64,000 nucleotides of DNA from Streptomyces griseocarneus (GTDB lineage Bacteria > Actinomycetota > Actinomycetes > Streptomycetales > Streptomycetaceae): positions 186,001 to 250,000 of the forward strand of contig NZ_BNBL01000010.1 in the NCBI RefSeq assembly GCF_014655595.1. The letters are read 5' to 3'. This document shows, piece by piece, positions 39,093-48,100 of the stretch. The stretch's first letter is position 1, and every line of letters starts with the position of its first letter. The notes under the pieces were generated by a model, which made no database searches, was not told the origin of the DNA, and was given only the letters and a program-made list of their open reading frames with translations. The position numbers and the translations under genes were made by a program.

Positions 39093-39755
39093 TCAGGCGC
39101 TCAGCGGGAACTCCCGGCCCAGCGCCTGGAAGACGGCGGTGTTCAGCGCGAACGCCCGCCGGCACTCCTCGATCACGCGCTGCTTCTCCAGGTCGTCCAC
39201 CGGCAGCGCGTCCAGCAGCTCGCGGTACTCGCGCTTGAAGGCGGCGGGGTTGCCGATGGCCTCGAAGACGTAGAAGCGCACGCCGTCGCCCTTGCGCTCG
39301 AAGCCCCAGGTCTTCTCGGCGGTGCCGCGGATGATCTGGCCGCCGGAGAGGTCGCCCAGGTAGCGGGTGTAGTGGTGGGCCACATAGCCGGCCGGCCAGT
39401 CGCGGGCGCACTCCTCGATGCGGGCCGCGTACGCCGCCGTGGCGGGCAGCGGCTCCAGGCCCCTACGCCACCCGGGGCCGCCCAGGTGGGCCAGGTCCCG
39501 CTCGAGCTGCGCGGCGCGGGCCAGCTCGGGCCGTATGAACGGACCGGCGACGGGGTCGGCGGACAGGGCCTCGGACCCGGCCTCCAGGGCCTGGTAGACG
39601 AACCAGAGCTGCTCGGTGTAGCGGCGGTAGGCGGCGAGCCCGAGCCGGCCACCGAGCATGTCGCTCATGAACGACGAGTTCTCGGCCTCCGTGTGCTGCT
39701 CGTGGGAGGCGGTGCGGATCAGCGTGGAGAACGGGGTCGGGGCGGGCGCGTCCAA
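39093..39755 (-). CDS. hmuO: Heme oxygenase, biliverdin-producing
   Basis: A 220-residue soluble helical enzyme that opens heme to biliverdin, CO and Fe2+. The proximal His is in SHEQHTEAENSSFM (His21), and the distal helix shows YLGDLSGGQIIRG. YRRYTEQLWFVYQALE and GVRFYVFEAIGNPAAFKREYRELLDALP are also characteristic. Start TTG 39755 has GGAGG 6 nt upstream. It is the last step of the heme-iron pathway formed with hmuTUV and the HtaA proteins. A strong TTAGGCTTACCTAA iron box lies about 95 bp upstream, so expression should rise in iron starvation. Confidence 0.95.
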   Translation of the reverse strand: MDAPAPTPFSTLIRTASHEQHTEAENSSFMSDMLGGRLGLAAYRRYTEQLWFVYQALEAGSEALSADPVAGPFIRPELARAAQLERDLAHLGGPGWRRGLEPLPATAAYAARIEECARDWPAGYVAHHYTRYLGDLSGGQIIRGTAEKTWGFERKGDGVRFYVFEAIGNPAAFKREYRELLDALPVDDLEKQRVIEECRRAFALNTAVFQALGREFPLSA

Positions 39756-39849
39756 GGAGGGCCTCCGGTGACCGAGGGGACGGGAAGGGACGGAGGGAAC
39801 AGGCGGAAACGGATGCGCCGGGGCGCGCCGTCTCCACCCATCCTCTCCA

Positions 39850-39865
39850 CTTAGGCTTACCTAAG
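39850..39865. promoter_or_regulatory. Iron box upstream of heme oxygenase
   Basis: CTTAGGcttaCCTAAG is a perfect 6-bp-arm palindrome. It matches the inner 14 bp of the iron box at 13 positions. Confidence 0.85.
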
Positions 39866-39899
39866 TCAATCGCTTCCCGACATGCTGTCGGTAAAAACT

Positions 39900-40757
39900 C
39901 TACGGAAGCGTCAGGATCTCCGCACCCGTGTCCGTCACCACGAGCGTGTGCTCGAACTGGGCCGTGCGCTTGCGGTCCTTGGTGACGACCGTCCAGCCGT
40001 CCTCCCACATGTCGTACTCGTACGTCCCCAGCGTCAGCATCGGCTCGATCGTGAAGGTCATGCCGGGCTGGATGAGCGTGTCGTGGTGGGGGCTGTCGTA
40101 GTGGGGGACGATCAGGCCCGAGTGGAAGGACGAGTTGATGCCGTGGCCCGTGAAGTCACGCACGACGCCGTAGCCGAAGCGCTTGGCGTACGACTCGATG
40201 ACCCGGCCGATGATGTTGACGCGGCGGCCGGGCTTGACCGCCTTGATGGCCCGCGCGAGCGCCTCGCGGGTCCGCTCGACGAGCAGGCGCGACTCCTCGT
40301 CGACGTCGCCGCAGAGGTAGGTGGCGTTGTTGTCGCCGTGCACGCCGCCGATGAAGGCCGTCACGTCGAGGTTCACGATGTCGCCGTCGCGCAGGACGGT
40401 GGAGTCCGGGATGCCGTGGCAGATGACCTCGTTGACCGACGCGCACAGCGACTTGGGGAAGCCGCGGTAGCCGAGCGTGGAGGGGTACGCGCCGTGGTCG
40501 CACATGTACTCGTGCGCGACCCGGTCCAGCTCGTCCGTGGTGACGCCCGGCGCGATGTGCTTGGCCGCCTCCTCCATCGCCCGCGCGGCGATGCCGCCGG
40601 CGATCCGCATCTTCTCGATCGTCTCGGCGCTCTGGACCTCGGGGCCGGTGTACGGGGTGGGCGCGTCCTTGCCCACGTACTCGGGCCGCGGGATCGAGGC
40701 GGGGACGGAACGGATGGGGGAGAGCGTCCCCGGGACAAGAAGCGACTGGCCAGACAT
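39900..40757 (-). CDS. map: Type I methionine aminopeptidase
   Basis: A 285-residue enzyme that removes the initiator Met from nascent proteins. The five metal ligands are visible: Asp in VNLDVTAFIGG, Asp in GVHGDNNATY, His in FTGHGIN, Glu in FTIEPMLT and Glu in QFEHTLVVT; the catalytic His is in VICHGIPD. The 45-residue N-terminal extension (PGTLSPIRSVPASIPRPEYVGK) with a Pro-rich linker is the actinobacterial MetAP1c type. ATG 40757 has TACACT 7 nt upstream, suggesting a leaderless transcript. The longer frame upstream would overlap the divergent 76-aa gene. Confidence 0.96.
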   Translation of the reverse strand: MSGQSLLVPGTLSPIRSVPASIPRPEYVGKDAPTPYTGPEVQSAETIEKMRIAGGIAARAMEEAAKHIAPGVTTDELDRVAHEYMCDHGAYPSTLGYRGFPKSLCASVNEVICHGIPDSTVLRDGDIVNLDVTAFIGGVHGDNNATYLCGDVDEESRLLVERTREALARAIKAVKPGRRVNIIGRVIESYAKRFGYGVVRDFTGHGINSSFHSGLIVPHYDSPHHDTLIQPGMTFTIEPMLTLGTYEYDMWEDGWTVVTKDRKRTAQFEHTLVVTDTGAEILTLP

Positions 40758-40764
40758 GTCAGCG

Positions 40765-40770
40765 AGTGTA
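40765..40770 (-). promoter_or_regulatory. Leaderless-type -10 element, map
   Basis: TACACT on the minus strand, 7 nt before ATG 40757. Confidence 0.5.
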
Positions 40771-40823
40771 GCCAGGGCCCATCGGGGACCATGTGGGCGA
40801 GAGCACACACAGGAGGAGACCCG

Positions 40824-41054
40824 ATGGCACTGTTCAAGCGGGGCACGGCCGGCAAGGCGGGCGAGTGGTACTACTGCCTCAAGCACGCCACGGTCGAGGA
40901 GGGGCCGGAGTGCCGCGCCGCCGACCGCATGGGCCCGTACGGGACGCGGGAGGAGGCGTCGCACGCGATGGAGCGGGCGCGCGAGCGGAACGAGGAGTGG
41001 CGCGAGGACCCGCGCTGGAAGGACGAGGCCGAGGGCGAGCCCAAGGGGGACTGA
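40824..41054 (+). CDS. Conserved small acidic protein, 76 aa
   Basis: Starts at ATG 40824 with a strong AGGAGGA ribosome site 7 nt upstream. The sequence MALFKRGTAGKAGEWYYCLKHATVEEGPECRAADRMGPYGTREEASHAMERARERNEEWREDPRW has a beta hairpin with two Cys and a His (YYCLKHATVEEGPEC), followed by a charged helix, a composition seen in SPOR-like or zinc-binding microdomains. It is widely conserved in streptomycetes as far as I recall. No function is known. It is divergent from map. Confidence 0.82.
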   Translation: MALFKRGTAGKAGEWYYCLKHATVEEGPECRAADRMGPYGTREEASHAMERARERNEEWREDPRWKDEAEGEPKGD

Positions 41055-41060
41055 GGCTCG

Positions 41061-41095
41061 CCGTCGCGGCGGAGCGAGTGGCCCCGCCGCGACGG
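41061..41095. terminator. Terminator between convergent genes
   Basis: Perfect 12-bp arms CCGTCGCGGCGG (41061-41072) and CCGCCGCGACGG (41084-41095), 11-nt loop. Confidence 0.8.
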
Positions 41096-41126
41096 TGCCC
41101 GGCCTGCGGCCGGTGCCCGGACCGCC

Positions 41127-42461
41127 CTACGCCGCCTCGGTCACCGAGTCCTGCCCGGCGGCGGCCTTGCGCTCGCGCATCCGCACCGCGTGTTCGTCCG
41201 TCCGCTGGTCGTAGGACATCAGCTTCGGCAGCGACGCCGCCAGCAGCCCCACCGATGCCACGCAGGCCAGGCCGCCGGCCCACACCGAGGTGCGGACGTT
41301 GGTCAGCGCGGCCATGCCGCCCGCGCGGACCTGGCCCAGCTGCGGGCCCACGGAGTACGACAGCAGCTCGATGCCCGCCAGCCGGCCGCGCAGCTCGTCG
41401 GGGATCGTCTGGTCCCAGATGGCCGAGCGGAACAGGCCGCTCACCGTGTCGCAGGCGCCGGCCGCGGCCAGGAACAGCAGCACCAGCCAGATGTTGTGCA
41501 TCCAGCCCGCCACCGCCATGGCCAGGCCCCAGCCCGCGGCCGCGTAGACCACCATCCGGCCGTGCCGGTTCACCCGCGAGACCCAGCCGCTGGTCAGGCT
41601 CACCCCCAGCGAGCCCACCGCGCCGGCCGCGTACATCAGGCCCAGCGCCCACCGCGCGTCCAGGTCGTCGGCGAGGAACGGGAAGATCGCGGTGGGGAAG
41701 GCGAAGAACATCGCCGCCATGTCGATCGCGTACGTGCCCAGCAGCTCCTTGCGGCTCCACGCGTAGCGGGCGCCCTCCAGGATGCCGCGCAGCGAGGGCT
41801 TGTCGGCGTCGTGCGAGGCGGGGGAGGGGGCGAGCCGGAGGGTGAGGAGCACGGAGACGGCGTACGAGGCCACGTCCAGGGCGTACGCGCAGCTCAGCCC
41901 CGAGAAGGCGATGATCACGCCCGCGGCCGAGGGGCCGGCGATGGCGCCGGCCTGCCAGCGCATCGAGTTCAGGGCGATGGCGGCGGGCAGCTGGTCGTGC
42001 GCGACGATCCTCGGCACGATCGCCTGCAGCGCCGGGCGCTGCAGGCCGGTCAGGGCGCTGACCAGCGCGGCCACCACGTACAGGGGCCAGATCATCGGGT
42101 GCGGCAGCAGGGTGTTGAGCAGCAGCATCGCGCTCAGGACGCCGAGCCCGGCCTCGGTCCACAGGATCAGCTTGCGGCGGTCCATGGCGTCGGCGAGCGC
42201 GCCGCCGTAGAGACCGAAGACGATCAGCGGGACGAGTTCGACCGCGCCGACCGCGCCCACCGCGAGGGCCGAGCCGGTGAGGTCCTTCAGCTGCAGCGGG
42301 ACCGCGATGAAGGTCAGGAAGCTGCCGAAGACCGTCACCAGCCCCGCCAGCCACATGCGGCGGAAGTCGGCCGACGCGTGCCAGGGGGTCAGGTCGGGCA
42401 GCAGGGCGCGCAGCCGGCCGGTGGAAGGGGGACTGGGGGGAGGGGGATGGTGCTCGGTCAC
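41127..42461 (-). CDS. MFS transporter, MFS_3/EntS-like
   Basis: A 444-residue membrane protein with 12 helices. It begins after a Pro-rich cytoplasmic tail with FRRMWLAGLVTVFGSFLTFIAVPLQLKDLTGSALAVG and GLYGGALADAMDRRKLIL (MFS motif A), the arrangement of the MFS_3 group to which the enterobactin exporter EntS belongs. It could export a siderophore or drug. It lies a little over 1 kb downstream of the iron island, but I find no iron box here, so a link to iron is only positional. The C-terminus is a charged helix, DQRTDEHAVRMRERKAAAG. Confidence 0.87.
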   Translation of the reverse strand: MTEHHPPPPSPPSTGRLRALLPDLTPWHASADFRRMWLAGLVTVFGSFLTFIAVPLQLKDLTGSALAVGAVGAVELVPLIVFGLYGGALADAMDRRKLILWTEAGLGVLSAMLLLNTLLPHPMIWPLYVVAALVSALTGLQRPALQAIVPRIVAHDQLPAAIALNSMRWQAGAIAGPSAAGVIIAFSGLSCAYALDVASYAVSVLLTLRLAPSPASHDADKPSLRGILEGARYAWSRKELLGTYAIDMAAMFFAFPTAIFPFLADDLDARWALGLMYAAGAVGSLGVSLTSGWVSRVNRHGRMVVYAAAGWGLAMAVAGWMHNIWLVLLFLAAAGACDTVSGLFRSAIWDQTIPDELRGRLAGIELLSYSVGPQLGQVRAGGMAALTNVRTSVWAGGLACVASVGLLAASLPKLMSYDQRTDEHAVRMRERKAAAGQDSVTEAA

Positions 42462-42542
42462 GGGGCACCATGGTGCGGGCGGGGAACGGCTCCGGCAAAA
42501 CCATTTCTTTCGGTCAGGCGGGGCCGGCCGGCCGCCGGGGCG

Positions 42543-43154
42543 TCACCAGCGGTCGGGCGGCGGCGCGGTGAGCCGGTCGGCGAGGTGGGCCAGGCGGTCG
42601 CGGAAGCCGCGGCCGCGCGGGGCGGGCGGGGCGTTCTCCCCGGCCGCGGCGCTGACCAGGTGCTGGACGGTCTCCAGGTCGAGCTCCGCCGAGGCCGGCA
42701 CGGCCAGCGCCTCGTGCGCGAGGGTGCGGAGGTCGCCGTGGCGCGCGTCGTCGCAGCCGTCGAGGGCCAGCACCGTCGCCCCGCAGCGCCGGGCGTCGTG
42801 CACCCGCTCCAGCAGCCCGTCCCCGGGTCGCTCCGGCGCCACCACCAGCAGCGTCTCCCCGCGCCGGGCCGCCTCCAGCCGGCCCAGCCCGACCGACAGG
42901 TGCGCGGGCGCGCCGGCCGGCACCCGGTGGCGCACGAGCGTGGGGCACAGCTCCGGGAGCCCGGCCCAGGCGGCCTCGTCGTCCAGGTGGGCGGCCAGGT
43001 GCCAGGGTTCGTACTCCGCGGTTCCCACCAGCAGCAGCCCCCCGCCGTGGGCGCCGACCGACGTCCGCAGCGTCCCCGCGAAGCCGCGGGCGGCCCGCAG
43101 CCACTCGGTCCCGGCGAGTGCCTCGCGCAGCAGCGCGACCCGTACGGCGTCCAT
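42543..43154 (-). CDS. Hypothetical protein, 203 aa
   Basis: A cytosolic protein from ATG 43154 with AGGA 8 nt upstream. It starts MDAVRVALLREALAGTEWLRAARGFAGTLRTSV and has LLLVGTAEYEPWHLAAHL, TLLVVAPERPGDGLLERVHDARRCGATVLALDG and a helical end. The alternating beta/alpha segments with GATVLALDG recall a Rossmann- or SIS-like fold, but no cofactor loop is complete. Homologues are, from memory, limited to streptomycetes and named hypothetical. It is divergent from the F420 oxidoreductase. Confidence 0.75.
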   Translation of the reverse strand: MDAVRVALLREALAGTEWLRAARGFAGTLRTSVGAHGGGLLLVGTAEYEPWHLAAHLDDEAAWAGLPELCPTLVRHRVPAGAPAHLSVGLGRLEAARRGETLLVVAPERPGDGLLERVHDARRCGATVLALDGCDDARHGDLRTLAHEALAVPASAELDLETVQHLVSAAAGENAPPAPRGRGFRDRLAHLADRLTAPPPDRW

Positions 43155-43288
43155 GCGCCGCATCCTGCCCCAACCGCCGCACGGCGAAGCGGAGTTGCCG
43201 GGCGCCTCACCCGTTCGGGCGCGGGGGCCGGCCGGGCCCCCGCGCACCGGGCCGTCCAGGGGGAAAGCGGCGTGACAGTATCGCCGTC

Positions 43289-44002
43289 ATGACTACTTCT
43301 GATGACGTGAAGGACGTGAAGAAGGCCCCGGCCAAGGATCCTTGGGACCTTCCCGATGTTTCCGGCCTGGTGGTCGGCGTGCTCGGCGGCACCGGCGACC
43401 AGGGCCGCGGCCTGGCCTACCGGCTGGCCAAGGCCGGCCAGAAGGTGATCATCGGATCGCGGGCCGCCGAGCGGGCCGCGGCCGCGGCCGGGGAGCTGGG
43501 CCTGGGCATCGAGGGCCTGGACAACGCCGAGTGCGCGCGCCGCAGCGACATCGTGATCGTCGCCGTGCCGTGGGACGGCCACGCCAAGGCCCTCGAGGCG
43601 CTGCGCGAGGAGCTCGCCGGCAAGCTCGTCGTCGACTGCGTCAACCCGCTCGGCTTCGACAAGCAGGGCGCCTACGCCCTCAAGCCGGAGGAGGGCAGCG
43701 CCGCGCAGCAGGCCGCCGCGCTGCTGCCCGACTCGCGGGTGACCGCCGCCTTCCACCACCTGTCCGCCGTGCTGCTCTCCGACCCGGAGATCGAGGAGAT
43801 CGACACCGATGTGATGGTGCTCGGCGAGAAGCGGGCCGACACCGACATCGTGCAGGCGCTGGCCGGCCGCATCCCCGGCATGCGCGGCGTCTTCGCGGGC
43901 CGGCTGCGCAACGCCCACCAGGTGGAGTCGCTGGTCGCCAACCTGATCTCCGTGAACCGCCGCCACAAGGCGCACGCGGGGCTGCGCGTCACCGACGTCT
44001 GA
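43289..44002 (+). CDS. npdG: F420H2:NADP+ oxidoreductase (NADPH-dependent F420 reductase)
   Basis: A 237-residue enzyme that moves hydride between coenzyme F420 and NADP. The dinucleotide motif is VVGVLGGTGDQGRGLAYRLAKAGQKVIIGSR at residues 27-57, with GSR selecting NADP phosphate. IVIVAVPWDGHAKAL, VVDCVNPLGFD and VTAAFHHLSAVLL are characteristic of the family, as is RNAHQVESLVANLISVNRRHK at the end. Supplying F420H2 supports F420-dependent reductases in metabolism and antibiotic synthesis. ATG 43289 has no good ribosome site; a CAGTAT element lies 7 nt upstream. Confidence 0.94.
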   Translation: MTTSDDVKDVKKAPAKDPWDLPDVSGLVVGVLGGTGDQGRGLAYRLAKAGQKVIIGSRAAERAAAAAGELGLGIEGLDNAECARRSDIVIVAVPWDGHAKALEALREELAGKLVVDCVNPLGFDKQGAYALKPEEGSAAQQAAALLPDSRVTAAFHHLSAVLLSDPEIEEIDTDVMVLGEKRADTDIVQALAGRIPGMRGVFAGRLRNAHQVESLVANLISVNRRHKAHAGLRVTDV

Positions 44003-44071
44003 GCCGTCCGGGGCATGGGGGACAATGACCGGGATCGTACGCACATGCGTCCCCGGACAGGAGCCGCCCCC

Positions 44072-44266
44072 ATGCCCCGCCTCGCCCTCTACGCCCTCGC
44101 CGTGTGCGCCCTCGCGATCGCGGCGGCCGTCGTCTCGTTCGCCCGGGGCAGCTGGCTGGGCATCGTCTGGATCCTGCTGCTCGGCGTCTCGTCGAACATC
44201 GCCTGGTACTACGTGCGCAAGGCGAAGAACGACAAGGCGGCGGAGCAGGGCCGCGTCACGGGTTGA
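44072..44266 (+). CDS. Small membrane protein, 64 aa
   Basis: ATG 44072 has AGGAG 7 nt upstream (the longer frame from 44015 would enclose it). MPRLALYALAVCALAIAAAVVSFARGSWLGIVWILLLGVSSNIAWYYVRKAKNDKAAEQG gives two membrane helices joined by a short loop and a basic tail, with both ends probably cytoplasmic. No family is recognised. It follows npdG by 69 bp and its last 11 bp overlap the convergent protease gene. Confidence 0.75.
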   Translation: MPRLALYALAVCALAIAAAVVSFARGSWLGIVWILLLGVSSNIAWYYVRKAKNDKAAEQGRVTG

Positions 44267-45050
44267 GCGACTCTATGGGGTTGCCCTCCCAGAAGCGGAA
44301 CAGCCGCTGACCGTAAAAGGTGTCCCAGTCGCTCACGCCCAGGGCGCGCAGCACCGCGTCGATCATGTCGAAGAAGGCGTGGTTGACCTCGGGGATCCAC
44401 AGGAAGCCGAAGACCGCGAGCAGGCCGAACGGGGCGAAGGGCTCGAGCTGGCGGCGGATCCCGTACGGCAGCCAGGGCTCGATCACCCCGTAGCCGTCCA
44501 GGCCGGGGACGGGCAGGAAGTTCAGGATCGCCGCGGTCACCTGCAGCAGGGCCAGGAACCCGAGGGCGTAGCGGAGGTTCTCCGGCACGCCGTCCAGGGC
44601 GTCCAGCCAGAACGGGGCGGAGACCACGAGCGCGAAGACGACGTTGGTCAGCGGGCCGGCGGCCGAGATGAGGCTGTGCTTCCAGCGGCTGCGGATGCGG
44701 TGGCGCTCGATGAAGACCGCACCGCCGGGCAGGCCGATGCCGCCCATGATCACGAAGATCACCGGCAGCACGATGCTCAGCAGGGCATGGGTGTAGGCGA
44801 GCGGGTTGAGCGTGAGGTAGCCCCTGGCCTCGACGGAGATGTCGCCGCCGTGCAGGGCGGTGCGCGCGTGCGCGTACTCGTGCAGGCAGAGCGAGACGAT
44901 CCAGGCCGAGGTCACGAACAGGAACACCGGGAAGCCGGCGTTCGCCGCGAAGTCGGTCCACACAGCCCATATGGAGACCGCCATGATGGCGACGAGGGCG
45001 AGGAAGACGGGGCTGATGCGCCGCTCGCCGCGGGTCGCTTCGAATGCCAT
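44256..45050 (-). CDS. Site-2-protease-type membrane metalloprotease (M50)
   Basis: A 264-residue protein with about six membrane helices. The zinc site is LCLHEYAHA (HExxH, residues 56-64) in a helix, and the third ligand is in NFLPVPGLDGYG (Asp, near residue 193). S2P enzymes cut proteins within membranes, for example anti-sigma factors; this one has no PDZ domain, as in the compact group. ATG 45050 has GGAG 9 nt upstream. It is divergent from the BTAD regulator with a 126-bp spacer. The alternative frame extending across the regulator is a shadow. Confidence 0.9.
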   Translation of the reverse strand: MAFEATRGERRISPVFLALVAIMAVSIWAVWTDFAANAGFPVFLFVTSAWIVSLCLHEYAHARTALHGGDISVEARGYLTLNPLAYTHALLSIVLPVIFVIMGGIGLPGGAVFIERHRIRSRWKHSLISAAGPLTNVVFALVVSAPFWLDALDGVPENLRYALGFLALLQVTAAILNFLPVPGLDGYGVIEPWLPYGIRRQLEPFAPFGLLAVFGFLWIPEVNHAFFDMIDAVLRALGVSDWDTFYGQRLFRFWEGNPIESLNP

Positions 45051-45176
45051 GTCTGAGTGCTCCTGGGGGAGGGAGGCCGCCGGGAACGCCCGGGGCGCGC
45101 GGATGTACCGGGCGACGGTACTCGGTGGGGGACGATATTTCGTAGCGCGAGATGCGCGCGGGGGGAGAATAAGGCA

Positions 45177-48100
45177 GTGCGTTACGGCATTCTCGGCAGC
45201 ACCCAGGTCCATACCGACGACGGGAACCTCCTTCCCCTCGGCGGCGCCCGCCTGCGCGCGCTGGTGGCCGCGCTGGCCCTGCACCCCGGCCGGGTGGTGA
45301 GCCCCCGGGCGCTGATCGACGAGGTGTGGGACGGCGAGCCGCCCGCCGACGCCACGGGCGCCCTGCAGGCGCTCGTCGGCCGGCTGCGGCGGGTCGTCGG
45401 GCACGCCACCGTGGTCTCCGCCGACGGCGGCTACCGGCTGTGTGCCGAGCCCGACCACGTCGACCTGCACCGCTTCGAGCGGCTCGCCGACGAGGGCGAG
45501 CGGGCGCTGGCGGACGCCGACCCCGCCAAGGCGGCGGCGCTCCTCGACGACGCCCTCGCGCTGTGGCGCGGCCCGGCCCTCGCGGACCTGCCCGGTCGCA
45601 CGGCCACGGCGGCCCGCTGCGACACCCGCCACCTCGCCGCGCGCCGCGGCCGCCTGGCGGCCGACGTCGCCCTCGGCAACGCCGCCGCGGCCCTGCCGGC
45701 CCTCGCCGAGCTCTGCGACGCCCACCCCCTGGACGAGCCCCTGCAGGCCCTGCGCCTGCGCGCCCTGCGCGACGCCGGCCGCCCGGCGGAGGCGCTGGCC
45801 GCGTACGCCGGGCTCGCCGGCACCCTGGCCGACCGGCTGGGCACCGACCCCGGCCCCGAGCTGCGCGCCCTCCACGCCGAACTGCTCGCGGGCCCGCCTC
45901 GGCCGGGCGGCCCAGGGCCCGCCGCCACGCCCGCCCGCCCCCGGGCCGATCACGCCGCGCCGCCCGCCGACGGGGACGCGCCCCGTGCGGGCGGTCCCGC
46001 ACCCGCACCCGCAGCCGCGGCCGCGCCCGCGCCCGCCGCCCCGCCGCGTGGCAATCTCCGGGCGCGGCTGACCTCCTTCGTCGGCCGGGAGGACGACCTC
46101 GCGCTGATCCGGGAGGATCTCGGGCGGCACCGGCTGGTGACGCTGCTGGGGCCCGGCGGGGCCGGCAAGACGCGGCTGTCGCAGGAGGCCGCCGAGGCCG
46201 CCGCCATGGCGGGGGAGCGGTGGCCCGACGGGGTGTGGTTCGCCGAGCTCGCGCCCGTCGACGATCCGGAGACCGTGCCCGAGGCGGTGCTGACCGCGCT
46301 CGGGGCGCGCGAGACCGTGGTGCGCGGCACGACCGCCGAGGGGCTGCGCGCGGCCACCGACGCCACCGCCCTCGACCCGCTCGGGCGGCTCGCGGAGCAC
46401 TGCGCGCGCCGCCGGATGCTGCTCGTGCTGGACAACTGCGAGCACGTCGTCGACGCGGCCGCCCTGCTCGCCGAGACGCTCCTCGCCCACTGCCCCGGCG
46501 TCGCCGTCCTCGCCACCAGCCGGGAACCCCTCGCCGTGCCCGGCGAGCTGGTGCGGCCCGTCGAGCCGCTGCCCGACCCCGTGGCCCTGCGGCTGCTCGC
46601 CGACCGGGGCGCCGCCGCCCGGCCCGGCTTCCGGGTGGAGGACGACCCCGCCGCGTGCGCCGAGATCTGCCGCCGGCTGGACGGGCTGCCGCTCGCCATC
46701 GAGCTCGCCGCCGCCCGGCTGCGGCTCCTCACCCCGCGCGGGCTCGCCGACCGCCTCGACGACCGCTTCCGGCTCCTGACGTCCGGCAGCCGTACCGTCC
46801 TGCCCCGTCAGCAGACGCTGAGAGCCGTGGTCGACTGGTCCTGGGACCTGCTGGACGAGCCCGAACGCGCCGTGCTGCGCCGCCTGTCCGTCTTCTCCGG
46901 CGGATGCGACCTCGCCCTCGCCGAGGAGGTGTGCGCCGACGGCACGGCCGTCGACGCCCGGGACGTGCCCGTCCTGCTCGGCTCGCTCGTCGACAAGTCG
47001 CTCGTGGTCGCCGCCCCTGCCGCCGACGGCCACATGCGCTACCGGCTGCTGGAGACCGTCGGGGAGTACGCCGGCGAGCGGCTGGACGAGGCCGGCGAGC
47101 GGGCCGCGGTGGAACGGCTCCACCTCGTCGCCTTCCGCGAACTGGCCCGTACCGCCGACCCCTTGCTGCGCGGCCCCGAGCAACGCGACTGGCTGGAGCG
47201 GCTCGAGCTCGAGCACGACAACCTCCGCTCCGCGCTGCGCCGCGCCCTGGCCGCGCGCGACGAGCAGGAGGCACTGTGCCTGGTGCTGTCCCTGGGCTGG
47301 TTCTGGCAGCTGCGTGACCACCGCGCCGACGCCCGGCACTGGGCGGAGGCCGCCGCCGCGCTCGGCCCGGACCCCTTCGCCGAGCCCGTGACGCCCGCCC
47401 CGCCGCTCCACGGCACCTGCACGGAGGTGCCCCCGCCGCTGCCGCCCGACCTGCTGGAGGAGGCACGCCGGGGCGTACGGCTGATCGCGATCTCCAACGT
47501 GGACGCCAACATGCGCGAGATCGGCGACCCCGAGATGCAGCGGCTGCTGCGCGGCATCGTCACCGCCTACGGCGACGGACAGCCGCAGAACTGCCGGGTG
47601 CCGGGCATGATGTGGTACTACGCGATCCTGATGACCGGCGCCGCCGACGACATGTACACGGTCCTCGACGACGCCGTGGAACGCTGCCGCCGACTCGGCT
47701 ACCGCTGGGAGCTCGCCAACATGCTCCAGCTGCGCGCCAAGGTGCTCAACGACAGCCCCGACCGGACCGGACAGGCCATCGCGGACGCCGACGAGGGCCT
47801 GGAGCTCTTCCGCGGCCTCGGCGACTCCTGGGGCGTGGCCGAGGCGCTGGCCGGCCGCGGCGAGACCCTGGAGAAGCACGGCAGGTTCGCGGCCGCCGCC
47901 GACGACTACCGCGAGGCCGTCGACCGGGTCCTCGAGCTGGGCTCCGCCGGCCAGGTGCCGATGCTGCGGGCGCGCCTGGCCACGGTGCTGGCCGAGGACG
48001 GCGCCCTCGGGCCGGCCCAGGCCGAGGAGATCTACCGCGAGGCGCTCGCCGACGCGCAGCGGATCAGCCCGGACGTGGCCGCCTTCGTCCAGGTCCAGCT

